From assembly GCA_001599755.1 (NCBI GenBank), contig BCHX01000006.1:2219336-2283335 (forward strand): a DNA stretch of 64,000 nucleotides, written 5' to 3'. Below, piece by piece: positions 45,057-57,600 of this stretch (position 1 is its first letter; each line of letters starts with the position of its first letter). The notes beneath the pieces were generated by a model. That model was not told where the DNA came from. It was given only the letters and a program-made list of their open reading frames with translations, and ran no database searches. The stretch comes from Gliomastix tumulicola. Its lineage: Eukaryota > Ascomycota > Sordariomycetes > Hypocreales > Bionectriaceae. Made by a program: the position numbers and the translations under genes.

Positions 45057-46607
45057 CTATCTCATGTTGCTCTGGTCGACGTGGTACGGCGGGGGTGGGA
45101 AAGCCATGCTAGCGCTCAAGCCGAAAGGATCCCAATCGAGATTTTGTTGATCCAGCAACTGTGTCATTGAGGGGTATGGTTGGCCGGAGGTCTGTTGATG
45201 ATGTGGCGCTTCTTGTGGTGGCATATGATGCCCGTGACCATTAGAGGATGGCGACAGCAGTTGAGGGCCGTCGTTTTGGAAGTTAGATGGGTAGGGACCA
45301 GGTCCACTGGGCGTATCAAGCTCAGATTCGTCCACCATATCTGGTTGAGCATCGTATTCTTGTTCTGGAGAGAGATCTCAGGTTAGCTCAAAGCCGGGAA
45401 GCCTGCATTTCAAGACCAAGTGCTCACCTAATTGTTCAATGTGGCTCTGGAAAGCCGGAGTAGGATAATATGCAGCACCTGTATTTGCGGGCATTGGCCG
45501 TGGCCGTGGCACTGGATGGCGCTGGATTTGTTGTGGCGTAGGTAGAGCGTGCATCTGCTGTCGAGGCATCGTGGTGATCGAGCTCTTCATAGACAAGGTG
45601 TCAGAAGGAGCAGGAGAGAACCCCTGAGCCGTGTTGGTGGGCGAATTGGAGTGAGAAGGCGGTGTCGGGCGACTCCGGGGTGAAGCCGTGGTTTGATGTG
45701 GTGTTGGTAAGTTCGCCGCAACCTCGGTCTTAGGAGCAATGGTAGAATTTGGTCGCCGCGACTGATGGTGCCTGTTCATAATAGCGCGTTGGATTGGCGG
45801 TGGCTGCACCAGATTAGGAGGCATATGAGTTGGTCCCAGGTTGGGGCTCCCTGTCTTAGCCTGAAGCTCTGCCTGGACATCGATGCCTAAAACACAATGT
45901 AAGTCAAGAGCTAGATAGAGCAAGACCTTGTCGCTCCGAGCATACCTTTCTCCAAGAGAATTCGTTCAAGTAATGAGTTCTTGTAGCGGAGCATCAAGCA
46001 CTCATCAGCAGCCGTGCGATGGGCCGTCTGAAGATTATTCAGATTGGATTCATGGACACGAATCGTCTCCTCAAGCTGCTTTATGTACTCAGTGCGCCGC
46101 TCACGGAAAGCGGCCTGAGCTTGCCTGTTGCGCTGCTTGCGCTCCTCTGAGGTTGCATAGATCTATCATCCATGTTAGTTGTGCACGTTGTGAAAGCTTA
46201 TCGGCTATGCTGCCAGTACACAAGCTCCTCCCCTTTTCATATGAAGCCCACGGATAAGATAACCTCGAGTCGGGTCGAGATTACCAGGGGATCATGTTTC
46301 AAGGGGAGAACCCCGGATTTGCGTGCAGCCCTGCATAGGACCAGGCAGAAGCTCTTACCGGCTTGCGACCACCCTTGCGCTTGGGTTGCTGGCCATCTGC
46401 AGTGACAGAGTGCGCACTGGGCGTGGCGTTTGCATTCGCAGGAAGTGCATGGTCATCCTCGGGGGACGAGTCCAGCGAGTCGTCGCTATCGTGGTGATCG
46501 TCGTGCCCCAGTCCCGCGTGCTGCTGATTCTGATTCTGCTGCTGCTGCTGATGGCGGGACGTCGGAGATAGGTTGGTGTTCTTGTCAATGGACATCTTGT
46601 CGGCCAT
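45057..46607 (-). CDS. bZIP transcription factor, Pap1/Yap-type basic region
   Basis: DNA-binding regulator, 410 residues. Four exons on the minus strand: 46359-46607, 45946-46162, 45428-45886 and 45057-45364, all GT-AG and in phase. The basic region, ERKQRNRQAQAAFRERRTEY at about residues 90-109, has the N-x-x-A-Q-x-A-F-R signature of fungal AP-1-like factors. A leucine zipper follows (YIKQLEETIRVHESNLNNLQ to about residue 150, with LLERILLEKG). The N-terminus has a polyQ/N run and an acidic stretch (HDDHHDSDDSLDSSPEDDH) that may activate transcription. The C-terminal half is Pro/Gln/His-rich. Only one cysteine is present (in DECLML), so the Cys-rich redox domains of Yap1/Pap1 are absent. 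Its target pathway is unknown. Confidence 0.93.
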
Positions 46608-48359
46608 ACCTCCCAAAGGGACTCTGCGGAGTCGGGATCGACCGACCAGCGGCCCGAATCAAGGGTCTTCGGGTATCAGAAAGACAGATCCAGGGACGTG
46701 GAAGCCAAAAAGGGCTTCAGTGACGTCTGATTGTGGAACGTAAGGGCGTTGGGTGCAGCTGTCAGTGGTCTCGCGAGGTCTTGGTGCGCCCGTTGACGAT
46801 GCTTGTTGCGGGCGTTGCGGGCGCAAAAGACGACGGGGTGCAACACAAATGCCAGACAACGCGTCCGGGCGCCTATCAGAGGGCAGGAAAGGTGGGCGGA
46901 AACGTAAAGGAAATTCTACCCGTGCGGCCGGGATGCAGGGGATTTCCTTATCTCTACCAACGGCTGCAATTACGTTTGTCAAAGGGGGGTTCTCGTTTGC
47001 GATGTTGCGGGCGCTCGCTCCTTGGGGGGAGATAACGGATGTGACAGAGGGGAATGGGAGAGAATTACCATTCTGGTTTTATGTAATGGAATTAGCAGCC
47101 CTTTAGACAACTTTTTTTGAAGAGGGGGAAGGCCGACGGCAAGCTTTTCACAGGCTTTTCGATGGGTAGCACCTGACCTTTCAACCTGCACCCCTCACGC
47201 ATTGAGAGTACCGGCGGCTGATGAAGAGCCTGTACAGCCAGAGTCGAACTCTCACGACCAGCCTGCGGAAGAGTACCGCAGAGTACTAGCTTCACTAGCA
47301 AACCCTAGTACCTCGCGCTACCAAGAGCGATATTCGGCGGCCTCCACCTCGTCGTGCCCCATGTCACCGATTCTACCGCAGTTTGAGGGCATTAAATTCG
47401 AGGGCTTCTATCTGGAATCTTCAGATCGCAAGTGGTCTTGAAGATGGCAGTCAGAATGGCCGTCGTGATGGGACCGAATTGCAGCGCAACAGTCTTATCA
47501 TCAAGAACATCTGTAGCAACCCGGGGGTGTGTTTAAAATGTACGTACCTGACCTTAGACCGTTGCCCCCCACACGCCTGTCCTTTTTGAGCGAGGACCCG
47601 CTGCAAGAAACAGTTGCAGGTCAGCGCCTTATCAATGGTTGTATTAATCAAAAATGCATGGCAAACGATAAATTTAGCAGACAGATACAGTTGGATTTTC
47701 CTCTTCAGTCCTCACAAGGCAGACCTGAGATCAGTGCCAATCGCCCGGTAGTGTCATGATGCAGCCTAATCGGAGCTGGCTCGTGGTCCTAACGTGGGCA
47801 CGAGGAAGGCAATTTGACGTCTTGGGCCGACCTCGGAGTCGAGTCCGCGGAGTTCCAGCAGACTTCGAGTTTTCAGCTCGACGGGCTCCTTGAGCAATAA
47901 CTACGTCACGCACCGCACTAGCCACTCATCATGGTGGGCAGAATCCTGAAGCAGCCAATTGTAGTGTGCCCTGCCAGCGTGGCATATCAGCTTGTTATCT
48001 CAAGTTCGGATCAGCCGATACGTGAAGGTGGTCTGAAATGAGAGGTTGAAATTTTTTACATGTTCGAAGCGCCTCATCATGCCACTTCCTAGGTTGTCTT
48101 CTTACAGCTGAAACTCGATCTGCTTGTAATCAACATGACTGACGATTACACTGGGCCTCGAGTGACGTTAATATACCGATTCTCGCCACGCGAGGGCAAA
48201 GCGGGATAGGTGTTTGGCCGAAGCATGTAAAACTGTGTAGGGTAGGCGTCAGGACATGATATTGTCAATGGAAGATTGACCGACGACCAGACAGTCTCTT
48301 AGATTAAGAGCATTAAAATATTGATCGAACGTTGAGAATCCAATTGAAAAACACGAATT
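46608..48359. other. Intergenic, about 1.75 kb, no gene recognised
   Basis: Upstream of the bZIP gene and 3' flank of the GH16 gene, both minus strand. A 6-bp-stem hairpin (47263-47281) and a GTTCGA-like sequence next to it were checked as a tRNA and rejected. No coding signal. Confidence 0.55.
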
Positions 48360-49556
48360 CTAATGCAAGCGAAGGACAAGAGTAACCAACACGAGCAGTC
48401 CGCCGACCATCAAGTCTCGGCTGCCCCCGATCCTAGCTGAAGCCTTGCCCTCCCACAGGACAGAGATATCGCCCGGACTGTCCACATCATCGACACTGCA
48501 GACAACAGAGCAGCCACCCTCGGAGTCATCCCTCCTCCCGAGCCCTCCCCCCACGGAAGTCACCGCTCGTCTCCGATCACCGCCTCCACCATCATCCGTC
48601 CGGTTGAAAACAAGCTGGATCCACTGGATCTGGAGAAACGCCTCGTCATAGAGCGGCATCTTCCCCGTCCAGCTGTTGCCGTTGCTCCACGCGTTGAAGT
48701 GAATCTGCGCCGGGTCCTTGGGCGTCTGGAACGCGATCCTCGCCGTCTGCTCGCCGTTGACGTACCAGATGCTCTCCTCGGGCGTCCAGTCGAGGCGGTG
48801 CACCACCCATTCCGTCCAACGCAGGTCTCCCGGCATCGTGGTATTACTAGTAGCCTCGGGGAAGGTCTCTCCGTCGGTCGAGTATGAGGGCTGGTTTGTG
48901 TACTGCACTAGATCCCGCGGCCCGCCCGTCAGGATCTCAATGTCGGCCTCCTGGACATCGGCCAGCTTGTCGGCGTCGCGGTACGTGAAGATGGCGGTAC
49001 ACGCTCCAGGGCTGCCGACCGTCCGCGCCAGCACGCGCAGGGAGACGAAGTGGTAGTCCGACGTGGTGGTCTGGAATTCAGCCGCGCTCTGAAAGTCGGG
49101 AAGACGCTTAGTCCTCAACGTGAGGAACGTGTCCGAGTCGGTGTCATCGTCGTCGCCGCTCTCCTGGATGTAGACATTGTTCGGCGTGTTCACCATCAGA
49201 GTCGTAGCTCCATTTGACAGCTTGTCTCCATTTCCAACACGGTTGTCCCAGCCTTGCAGCTGCCACACGCTCGTCCAGTCGTCCTTAGAGAAGTAGTCGC
49301 TTGTCGGGGGCGCATTGGAGTTGTCCGCAGCGCTGGAGGTGATGGAGCCCGGCTCGCCCGCATAGTCGCCCAGATCTCTGAAGTCAAAGAACATGTGCTC
49401 GCTATAATAGGTCGGATTCGAGCCGTTGATGAGGAAGCAATCGCAGTCACTCTCAGTCGAACGGCGCGTGCGAGCAGCACGTACGAGAGGCAGAGCTCGT
49501 TGGCTGCTCGCCAGCGCCAAAATGAGAAGCGAGCCCAGAAGAAGTCGCTGCTTCAT
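48360..49556 (-). CDS. GH16 family glucanase/transglycosylase, probable GPI anchor
   Basis: Secreted or wall-bound enzyme of glycoside hydrolase family 16, acting on beta-glucans or as a wall transglycosylase. Single exon, 398 residues. The signal peptide is MKQRLLLGSLLILALASSQR. The concanavalin-like fold is visible in FFDFRDL, DWTSVWQLQGWDNR, YHFVSLRVLARTV and the catalytic motif QEADIEILTG with Glu203, Asp205 and Glu207 (E-x-D-x-E intact). WTEWVVHRLDWTPEESIWYV and AQIHFNAWSNGNSWTGKMP are also typical. The C-terminus is a linker (GGGGDRRRAVTSVGGG), a Cys/Asp-rich piece and a hydrophobic end DLMVGGLLVLVTLVLRLH, consistent with a GPI signal or membrane anchor. Fungi have many such genes, so the exact substrate is open. 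Divergent to the WW-domain gene. Confidence 0.9.
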   Translation of the reverse strand: MKQRLLLGSLLILALASSQRALPLVRAARTRRSTESDCDCFLINGSNPTYYSEHMFFDFRDLGDYAGEPGSITSSAADNSNAPPTSDYFSKDDWTSVWQLQGWDNRVGNGDKLSNGATTLMVNTPNNVYIQESGDDDDTDSDTFLTLRTKRLPDFQSAAEFQTTTSDYHFVSLRVLARTVGSPGACTAIFTYRDADKLADVQEADIEILTGGPRDLVQYTNQPSYSTDGETFPEATSNTTMPGDLRWTEWVVHRLDWTPEESIWYVNGEQTARIAFQTPKDPAQIHFNAWSNGNSWTGKMPLYDEAFLQIQWIQLVFNRTDDGGGGDRRRAVTSVGGGLGRRDDSEGGCSVVCSVDDVDSPGDISVLWEGKASARIGGSRDLMVGGLLVLVTLVLRLH

Positions 49557-50320
49557 GTCAGAGGGAGAGAGATGGAATCAATGGGTTGAGGGGAAATTCA
49601 TCGTCGCCAGGTCTGCGAGGAAGAACAAATCGGGCACTCAGGGCGAAGTCACGAGAAAGTCAGCCCGTTGTGACGCGGCCGGCCGAGCCATGCATTCACG
49701 AAAGTGACGAATCGCAGAAGACTGATGCGCATTGTGCAGGTATAAGCCGGGCGACTGGGTTTCAAAATAGTAGCACATTTTCCAATCACGACGGGGCGCT
49801 GAGGCTGTGTTACGCTCAAGCTATTCCCTTACGACCTAATATTGAGTGTGAGTAAAGAGCTATTGTGAGGCTGTACTGGCATCAGTCACGTGATAGCGCC
49901 AGGCCGAATGCAGGCACTGGCGTCACACTGCAGCACATCTGCTCCATCAATTTCCACTCCAGCCAACACTCATCCCTCCACTTCTCAACGGTATGTCAGA
50001 GGTTGTCCTTATTTCTACCACACCTTGATGAAGGGCCGCTCCCTTCACTCCGACCCATGGATCATTGCCCAGCGCGCCGATAGAAGTGCGAAAAACTCTT
50101 CAAGAGAGACGCTTTATGGCGCATGCTACACTGGAATCCAAGAATCTTGGACCATAATTTGGAACGCTCCCAGACCACCGCGAGCGACGGTCCGTATCAC
50201 TTGCTAAACTACAGGTGCATAAGTATCACGACATGATCTATTTCCTTCAAGATGCTCATCGTTCCGGATAGATCTACAGTTTAATTCTGTGACTTCTCGC
50301 ACTACCTTTGTCGTTCCATC
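49557..50320. other. Intergenic: divergent promoter region of the GH16 and WW genes
   Basis: 764 bases between two divergent start codons; the right end is a leader before ATG 50321. No gene or repeat seen. Confidence 0.6.
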
Positions 50321-51166
50321 ATGTCGACGCAAGATACCCCAGCCGAGCCCTCCTCGCCACCGCGTGATGGTAGCAAAGAGCCGACCGGAGGCGCACCAGA
50401 GGTGAAGGACGATCAGACTGCTTCGAAGGAGGAGGATGATCCTGCACCTTCGAAGGTAGCTGATTCTTCAGAGCCCGAAGGCGCAGAGAGTGGGAGCGAG
50501 GAAGAGGAGGAAAGAGAAGAGGGAGAGGTTGATCCGTCTGCCCCTCCCCTGCTAGAGGAACCTACACCGCAGGGCCCTCCGTTACCCGCGGAACCTGTGC
50601 CCGAGTCCGCCGACGACGGTTGGGACTGCCAGTGGGATCCCTCCACCCAGGCGTGGTTCTTCCACAACCGCTACACCGGCCAGTCGCAATGGGACAATCC
50701 GCGCGTGCCACAGGCTTCAGCCGCCACTGCCGCCCCCGGTACCACGAGCGGTCCCCAACCTCCTACGAACGAGCAGCCCGCGGCCGGTGGCTACAACCCT
50801 GCCATTCATGGCGACTACGATCCGAACGCCTGGTACGCGAAGGGATACGCGAACGAGGAAGAACAAGGGCTTGCCGATGGAGCGACCGTTCCTGCGGAGT
50901 CGTATGGTGCCATGGCGCAGTTTAACCGCTTCACGGGCCAGTTCCAGAGCGAGGATATGGGGCCGGGAAGACACAGCGATGATGCCAAGTCGCGGCGCCA
51001 GATGAATGCCTTCTTCGATGTCGATGCTGCCGCTAATTCGCACGACGGCCGGAGCTTGAAGGCAGAGAGATCGAACAAGAAGCCGTCCAAAACAGAGCTC
51101 AAGCAGTTCAAGGAGAAGCGGCGCGCGAGGAAGGAGGAAAAGCGACGGGCGTGGTTGAGGGACTGA
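50321..51166 (+). CDS. WW-domain protein
   Basis: 281 residues, single exon. The one WW domain lies at residues 99-128 (DGWDCQWDPSTQAWFFHNRY then TGQSQWDNP): Trp101, the aromatic FFHN block, Trp124 and Pro127 are all in place for binding proline-rich ligands. The N-terminus is acidic and Ser/Pro-rich (GSEEEEEREEGEVDP). After the WW domain are conserved-looking segments GGYNPAIHGDYDPNAWYAKG and GAMAQFNRFTGQFQSEDMGP. The C-terminus is strongly basic (KTELKQFKEKRRARKEEKRR), a probable nuclear signal. Such WW proteins often act in transcription or pre-mRNA processing, but I cannot assign this one. Convergent with Rix1, 295 bases between stops. Confidence 0.88.
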   Translation: MSTQDTPAEPSSPPRDGSKEPTGGAPEVKDDQTASKEEDDPAPSKVADSSEPEGAESGSEEEEEREEGEVDPSAPPLLEEPTPQGPPLPAEPVPESADDGWDCQWDPSTQAWFFHNRYTGQSQWDNPRVPQASAATAAPGTTSGPQPPTNEQPAAGGYNPAIHGDYDPNAWYAKGYANEEEQGLADGATVPAESYGAMAQFNRFTGQFQSEDMGPGRHSDDAKSRRQMNAFFDVDAAANSHDGRSLKAERSNKKPSKTELKQFKEKRRARKEEKRRAWLRD

Positions 51167-51461
51167 GCATGCGCCTGTGCCCCCCCCCGTCTCCTGGTAG
51201 ACCTCCCTACGTCTTGTGCGCGATAGATGCGCTATGAGAATGGGGAATGGCATACCTTCTGTTGCGGTGCGCTATTAGCGGTGCGCTGCGTAATACTTGG
51301 GCGCAGCTTGATGAGATATTATACTCTTGTGCTCTATGAACTCCACAAGACTGCCAGACGAGCTTTCTGGTCACGATATGATTTGGCTATGGCGTGGTAT
51401 TTGGCGTTAGTGCTGTGGCAGAGATACCTTGAAAACTTTGTATTTTATTGTCTTTAGATTA

Positions 51462-53779
51462 TTATAACTCATCCTCATCATCGTCCTCAACATCCGAGAG
51501 CACCCCTTCCAGCAACGTTTCTCCCTGTAGGCTCTCGTTACTGCTCTCGTCATCGTCGTCCTTTCCCGCTGCCTCTTCTTGATTGAAGCTGGGTTTCGCG
51601 GGCTCCGACACCACAACCCGTTCCTGCCTTTTTGACGGCGCCGAGCTCGAGTCTGTCGCGTCCTCATGCTTTCGTTTGGGCGGGGACTGAGCTCTGCGTT
51701 GGATGTCGCCAAACCCGTTCTCGGTCGTGGATTTGGTAGTGCGAGTTGACCCAAATGGATTGACCCGCGCGGGCAACTCGGGCTTTGGCGGTTGGACCGT
51801 AGCCGATTCGTCGGGCTTTACCGCCTCAGCTTCGGCACCATCTTTCTCTTCCGCAGCCTCACCCATGTCCACATCCTCAGCCTCCTCTTCCAAGTCCTGA
51901 ACTGAAGCCACGTCTTCACTCGCGGCGGCAGCGACATCGGAACGAATGTTCGTGCGCAAGATCTCCAGGGCCTGATCTTGCGGATAAAGCTGCGTCAAGT
52001 GCGGGAGGATGCTCGCGTACCTCCGACCACGGGGATCCGTGAAGGGGTTTAGTACGCTCGCCACCATGGCGTCGCGATTTCGCGTCAGAATGGCGGTCTG
52101 ATCAAGGAGACCGCGGAGGCTTGGCTTTAGATGTGCCTGTGGTAGGCCGGAGAGGAAGATGGCAAGTAGAGAGGACGCTGCCTCTCGATGGGCCTGGTCG
52201 AGTTTGTTGCCCGGTGTTTCTAGAGAAGCGTCTGGCTTTTTCAAGAACAGATCTGCATTTGCGGCGGTGCCATTCTTTTTGGTATCGGCGGTGCTAGCCG
52301 CTTTGGCCGAGGGTGTCAGGTGCCCTGAATCCTCTTGTAGGTCTCGACAGCATGCGCCTATGACAGTTCCAAGAGCGTCCACATACGGCTTGGATAAGGT
52401 CGAGCCTGCAGTGCGCAGAACAGCCTCCAGGGTTTCGTATGCCGCGCTTCGAACGGCGGGAAGGCTGATGCCGGAACCAAAGGCACGCACGGCGTGGTCG
52501 AGTAGTTCCAGCGCAAGAGGTGCGATGTCTTCGCCTAATCGCTGGAATCCAGTTCGCACAAGCTGCAAGGCAGCTATGTGAATATCGGGGAGAACACTCC
52601 ATAGCTCTTCCTTCTCTTCCTTCCCGATATCAGCCTTGGTCTGAAGAGCCTGTTCCCAAGTCTGCGACTTGGGAGACTGCCGAGCAACGAGGAGAAACCT
52701 CGAGATAACGTCGCTGATTTTGCCTAAGGGAACCGTCACAGCTCCTTTAGTCGAGTATGACAAGCAGCCTGAGAGATAGTGAAGCAATCCAATAAGTCGC
52801 TGGCTCCCAGACTCGATTCCTACCCAAAACGGGTACTGGCTTTTGGGAGCACCGCCGCACGGCTCTGTGTTGACATCGAGCTCAGTTCTTGACCTCCCTT
52901 CCTGCTCGTTTATTGCGCGAAGAACCTGATCGGCGGTGAAATGGATCTCATCCAAAAGGTCGTTGATATGTTTGTTCCATTCGTCAGTGCCGCCGGACTT
53001 AGCAGCGACGTAGTGTTGCACAATGACCAACCTTCTGGCCGCCTCCTGTAGCGTTTCCGGAACAACGAACTCATCTGAGGAGGTAGGCGCCAGTAGAGGC
53101 CGGACTGCGTTCTGGGTCTGAGTGCTGAAGGGGCGAAGAGTGGCCGAGTAGAGGGGAACGAGAGAAGACAGGGAATCACAGATGGTCTCGACCAAGCCGA
53201 GGCTTGTCGCCGAGGAGTCCGTTGCAGAGGACTTGAGAATCTGAACAGACGCCGTGGCGAACCCTGAAAGGGTGGAAGTTCCAATCTCCCTCACGAGAGT
53301 CTGATATGGATGGATGAGCATGTATATCCTGGTCAATGTGACGATGGCCAGCTCTTTAGACGCGGCAGGATCCCCTTTCTAAGTGGTGTTAGCTGCATGC
53401 TCCCTCCTCTATAATCGTATGTGCTATTGGAGCGTACCTGGACAATCGAAAGGAGGCCTTGGACCCAAGGCTGAGAGCCTCGAAGAACCTCCCATCCTCC
53501 AACGTCGACTGCGGCCTTGACTAGCGCAATGGCGGCGAATCTCGCCTGCTTGACGCGACTGTTGAGATGCGTCGTGATGCTGGCCTTCAGCTTGTGAACG
53601 AGCATCGCCGTCTCCGACTTGTCGCCTTTGGCCTTGACATCCTGGGTCGCCGCCAGGGCAGATTTGCATCGCAACACATGGCTGACGAGCGACGGCAACG
53701 AATGAGGAAGCTGCTCGGGAGGTATTGAGGCGAGCTTCCGACAGACGACCCGAAGGTCTGTGGGCGTGGAATTCGACAT
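51462..53779 (-). CDS. rix1: Pre-rRNA processing protein Rix1 (Ipi2)
   Basis: Nucleolar/nucleoplasmic component of the Rix1-Ipi1-Ipi3 complex, which works with Rea1 in ITS2 processing and maturation of pre-60S particles. Two exons on the minus strand, 53438-53779 and 51462-53378, 752 residues, intron GT-AG. The N-terminal RIX1 domain is a helical repeat: LRVVCRKLASIPPEQLPHSL, SLVSHVLRCKSALAA, AAIALVKAAVDVGGWEVL, GSQPWVQGLLSIVQ and ELAIVTLTRIYMLIHPYQTL. More alpha-helical repeats follow up to about residue 560. The C-terminus is acidic and disordered with a basic patch (SPPKRKHEDATD) and ends in VLSDVEDDDEDEL. Divergent to the Ypp1-type gene. Confidence 0.93.
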
Positions 53780-54634
53780 GAGATCTGATGTAGATCTGCA
53801 GGCCTGCCTCCCTTGTGGTGAATTTTAAAACCAGCGATTCAGAATTCTCTGCCAGTGAGTGCGCAGCATGTGATCGTGCCGAGATGAATGCCTGCAAGGC
53901 TTGCACAGCCCATTGGTATGTCGCGTGAAATTTCAATAGAGTAGCATGAGACACAGAAGATCAGATTGATCAATTAAGGTCAAATAAAATGCTGTGAGTT
54001 AAGCTTTTCTCTCTTTTTTCTGGTCGATATGCAATTTGGCTTGGAGGGAATCGCATCTTGTTGACCCATCACCGACTTTTTTTGCTCCTGCCCGCTAAAA
54101 ACAGGAACGCTCTTTCCTCCGTGGGGTTGGTATTGACTGTTGATTGGCTACGGCGGTGGAGACAAGTACCGATACTTAGTCTTATATGATCGGACTGCGG
54201 AAAAGACAGGTCCAGGGACTTGGCCTATAGCGTCATGGGCCTTCGGGATTGAGTGGGAGCTCCAACTGCTCCCAGGAATAAATTACTTGGACAAGGGCCC
54301 TGTCGGAGGGAATCACAAGCTGCGTCCTGACAGTGCATCTGTTAATATCCTTATTCGCGATCCCTCACGAGCTGTATTTGCTCCCGCTCTTGCTTTCAGG
54401 ACGCTCGTCGGCCGTCCGTCTGCCTCTATTCCCGCTCCTGCCGTCCTTCTCTCGCTCTTCCGGCGTGGCTGCGTCCTGCCTCGGTCCTTTTGGTTCCTGA
54501 TCCATCGCGCCTCCCCCCTTTCCAACAACAGCAGCATCACCCCGTCATGTCTGTCGAGCTGTCGCCTTGCTAGAGCACCGAACTTTCTTGTCCATCGCAA
54601 TCATGAATGTACGCTTGTTCCGCTATCTGCAACG
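53780..54634. other. Intergenic: divergent promoter region of rix1 and the Ypp1-type gene
   Basis: 855 bases. From 54140 a frame is open into the Ypp1-type coding sequence, but its translation is unlike any part of the family and the CT-rich bases read as leader. Confidence 0.55.
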
Positions 54635-57600
54635 ATGTACTCTCTGTCGACACCGCTGGCGAGCAGTTTGCTGACCCTAGGAACCACGGATGCCCAGGCC
54701 AAAGCTGCTGGCTACCTGGAGCAGCTCGACAGAGCTCGATGCGACGGGGACTGGGCCGCCATTCCTGAGCTCGTTCGAAAAGTCCGCAAACATGCGCCCG
54801 AAAAGGCCTGTCTGGCCCTGACCGCTGAAGTCGAAGTTGCCATATCGAAGGCAACCGCCGTCGCATCTGCAGGCAAAGCCTCGACCACCACTCGACCGAC
54901 CACTTCAGCTACCGACGCCAGCGCAAGCAACCTCGATATCTCCGGGAGGGTGCCTCAGCTTTTGGAAGCCATTGAGAAGGAGGACAAGTACCCGCAGGAC
55001 CGGTTCCAGGCGCAAGTATGCGTTGGCTGGCTGCACTGGGTTGTGGCCGAGTACAGTCTTGCGCTCGTTCGCCTGCCCAAGAGCTTGGACCAGCAGGATA
55101 CTCAGCTTGATCCGAATCTCGAGCTTTCGGAATGGACCACCGTGTGCACGTTGAGGGCCTTCTACCTCAGGGCCAATTGCTTGGCCCGAAACTACAACAG
55201 AAAGGAAGCACTGGCCGCGTTCATGGCTGGGCTCCCTGCTCTCACGCGGGTCTGGTCCGGAAAAGCCCTGTCGAAGCAGCTCTCCTACTGGGCAGAACTG
55301 TTCTTGACCGAGTTCAGCATGCTAGCAAGCCAGGCATTGAATGCTGAGGAGACCAGTCTTGATGACCCTAACGCGCTCGCGAGCTTCCGGTCTTGGTCAC
55401 AATACTGGGACATTGTTGCTAAGAACACACCCGGAGGCTTTGGATTCAGAGGCTCGGTGCCGCGGCGCGAGGTATGGAAGGAATACTACATCGCGATATC
55501 TCGCATATTGCAGCGAGACCTGCCGTTTCCCTCCGGCTTCGTGAACAATCTTGCCAACGATGTCTCCGCGCGTGCCAAACTGCGAATCGAGCTGAAGAAG
55601 GTGGAGTCAGTCTACAACGCCCTCCTCCTCACTGAGACAACTTTCCCTCGAGCTGAAGAGGAAAGGTCTGAGGTTGAGCGATTCGTCGAGCTTGTTGTGC
55701 AAAACTGGGCTGTTTTGTGTGGTCGAGGGTGGCGTGAGCAAGACCTTGGACAAGGTGGCCGGCATAGCCTTAGTCGGGGCGTGCTTGGTATTCTCTACAG
55801 CGCAGCGACCAAGACTTATCATTCGACTTCGATCCTTCGAAGCTTGTTCATTGTTCATTTATCTGTGGCGGATTTCGACCTCGCATTCAAAGCATTCGAC
55901 TCATATTTGGATATTGTGAAACGAAACAAGGCAAGGGTGGACAAGACTGGGCATTTTGAGCCCAGTCTCGACGACGACGAGACGGTGTTGAAGACAATGG
56001 CGCAGGCAATCATTGCCTTGTGTCAGTACGGGCACTCCGATGTCTCGGACAGAGCACGGCAACTAGGCGCTGAGCTGGAGGACTGGTTATCGCGGCTCCC
56101 ACAGCTGAGATCTGCTGATGATCAAGGCTCTTCTGGCCTGGACGCACAAACGAGCAGGCTGCATCCTCCGATAGCGCCGCCCGTCGTTGCCCTGTCTTGG
56201 CAAGCAATCGGTCTATCACAAGCTCACTGGTCCCGAATCACACACGAAGCAACGTCCCGCACCGAGATTCAGTCGAGAGCTATCCGGTGCCTCAAAAGGT
56301 CTCTGGCGGCGGAACTTGGCCGCTCAAAAGATGTCAGAAGCTACTATGCACTTGGCTTGCTGCTTGCCGAGAGGCGAGAGCTTTCAGCTGCCGTGGAGGT
56401 GATTAGAGCAGCAATCGCCTCGAGCAAGGGACAAGAAGAGTCATATCACCTCATGTATGGCCAACACTGGCAGGAGCGGTCTCTGGTTCGTATGTGGCAC
56501 CTTCTCGCTCTTCTTCTTAGTGCCCGACAGGACTACGTTCTTGCTGCCAGGGCTTGTGAAGGGGCACTTGAGCAGTTCAAGGACCCTGCTATTCTGTTCG
56601 GGAAAGAGAGCAGCTTTAAGAGCGAGCATCTTAATGACGTTGAGGAAAAGGTCGTGGCTACGGAAGAACGCAAGGGCTTGGTAGATGAGATGGATGATCT
56701 AGAAAAGGAGGCCATTCTGGAGGTCAAGATGACGCAGCTAGCCCTAGTCGAGTTGCTGGAAGGGCCTGATGTAGCCGTCAACGCCAGTTATGAGCTGTTG
56801 ACGCTATTCTCGCGACTCTTTGGCAACGTGGCCACGCAACCGACGACATTAGTTGCACCACATGTATCCGAACCACCCAAGACATCCGGGACCTTGCGAA
56901 GCTTCCGAGGAAGCATATTTGGGGGCAAAGACCGCTCAAGACCCCCAACGAGGCAGGCTAGCACTGCCACAACAAGCGACAAGTCGGTAGCTCAGCGGCC
57001 AGCTACATCAAAGACTGCGACAAGCAATGCACCAACGATTCAGGTCACAGGTGATGCTGATGGGCCGCCTATCACCCGTCGTGGGAGCACTGGTCACTTG
57101 AGCCGAATGAGGAGCGACTCGAAGCCGAGGAACAGCCTGAGGAAACGGGATAGAAGCATGAGCAGGAATAGGCAGACGAGTCACGGCGTGGTACCGTCTC
57201 AGCAGACCACGGTTGTTGACGGCGAGTCTTTCTATACTCCTGCCCCCGACCTAGACGACGGCCACAAGTCGGATTTCTTCGCTTTCTCTAGCAAGGGACA
57301 ACGCTCCTCGATTACAAACGTCTCAAAAAGCAGGATTCTCCCCACTCTGAACTCGTACCTGTCCGGGACAACCAATTCATTGGATCTTTCCGAGTCGTCA
57401 GCCGAAACACACGTTTCGATTGATTTGCTACCGCTGATTCAATTCCCCAAGGAGAAGGAAAGGATACAACGCACCATCATTTTGATCAAGGTGTGGTTGA
57501 TGATCGCCGGCTTCTATCGTCGGGCCAACATGCTCGACGACTGCACGGGGGCCGTCACCGAGGCGCAGAAGCTTGTTCAAGGTCTAGAAGCCGAGTCGCA

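Noticed and set aside
47221..47330. tRNA-like T-loop (GTTCGACTC on the minus strand) next to a 6-bp-stem hairpin
   Set aside because: Acceptor arms do not pair, the anticodon-like loop lacks U33, and there is no proper D-arm or A-box.
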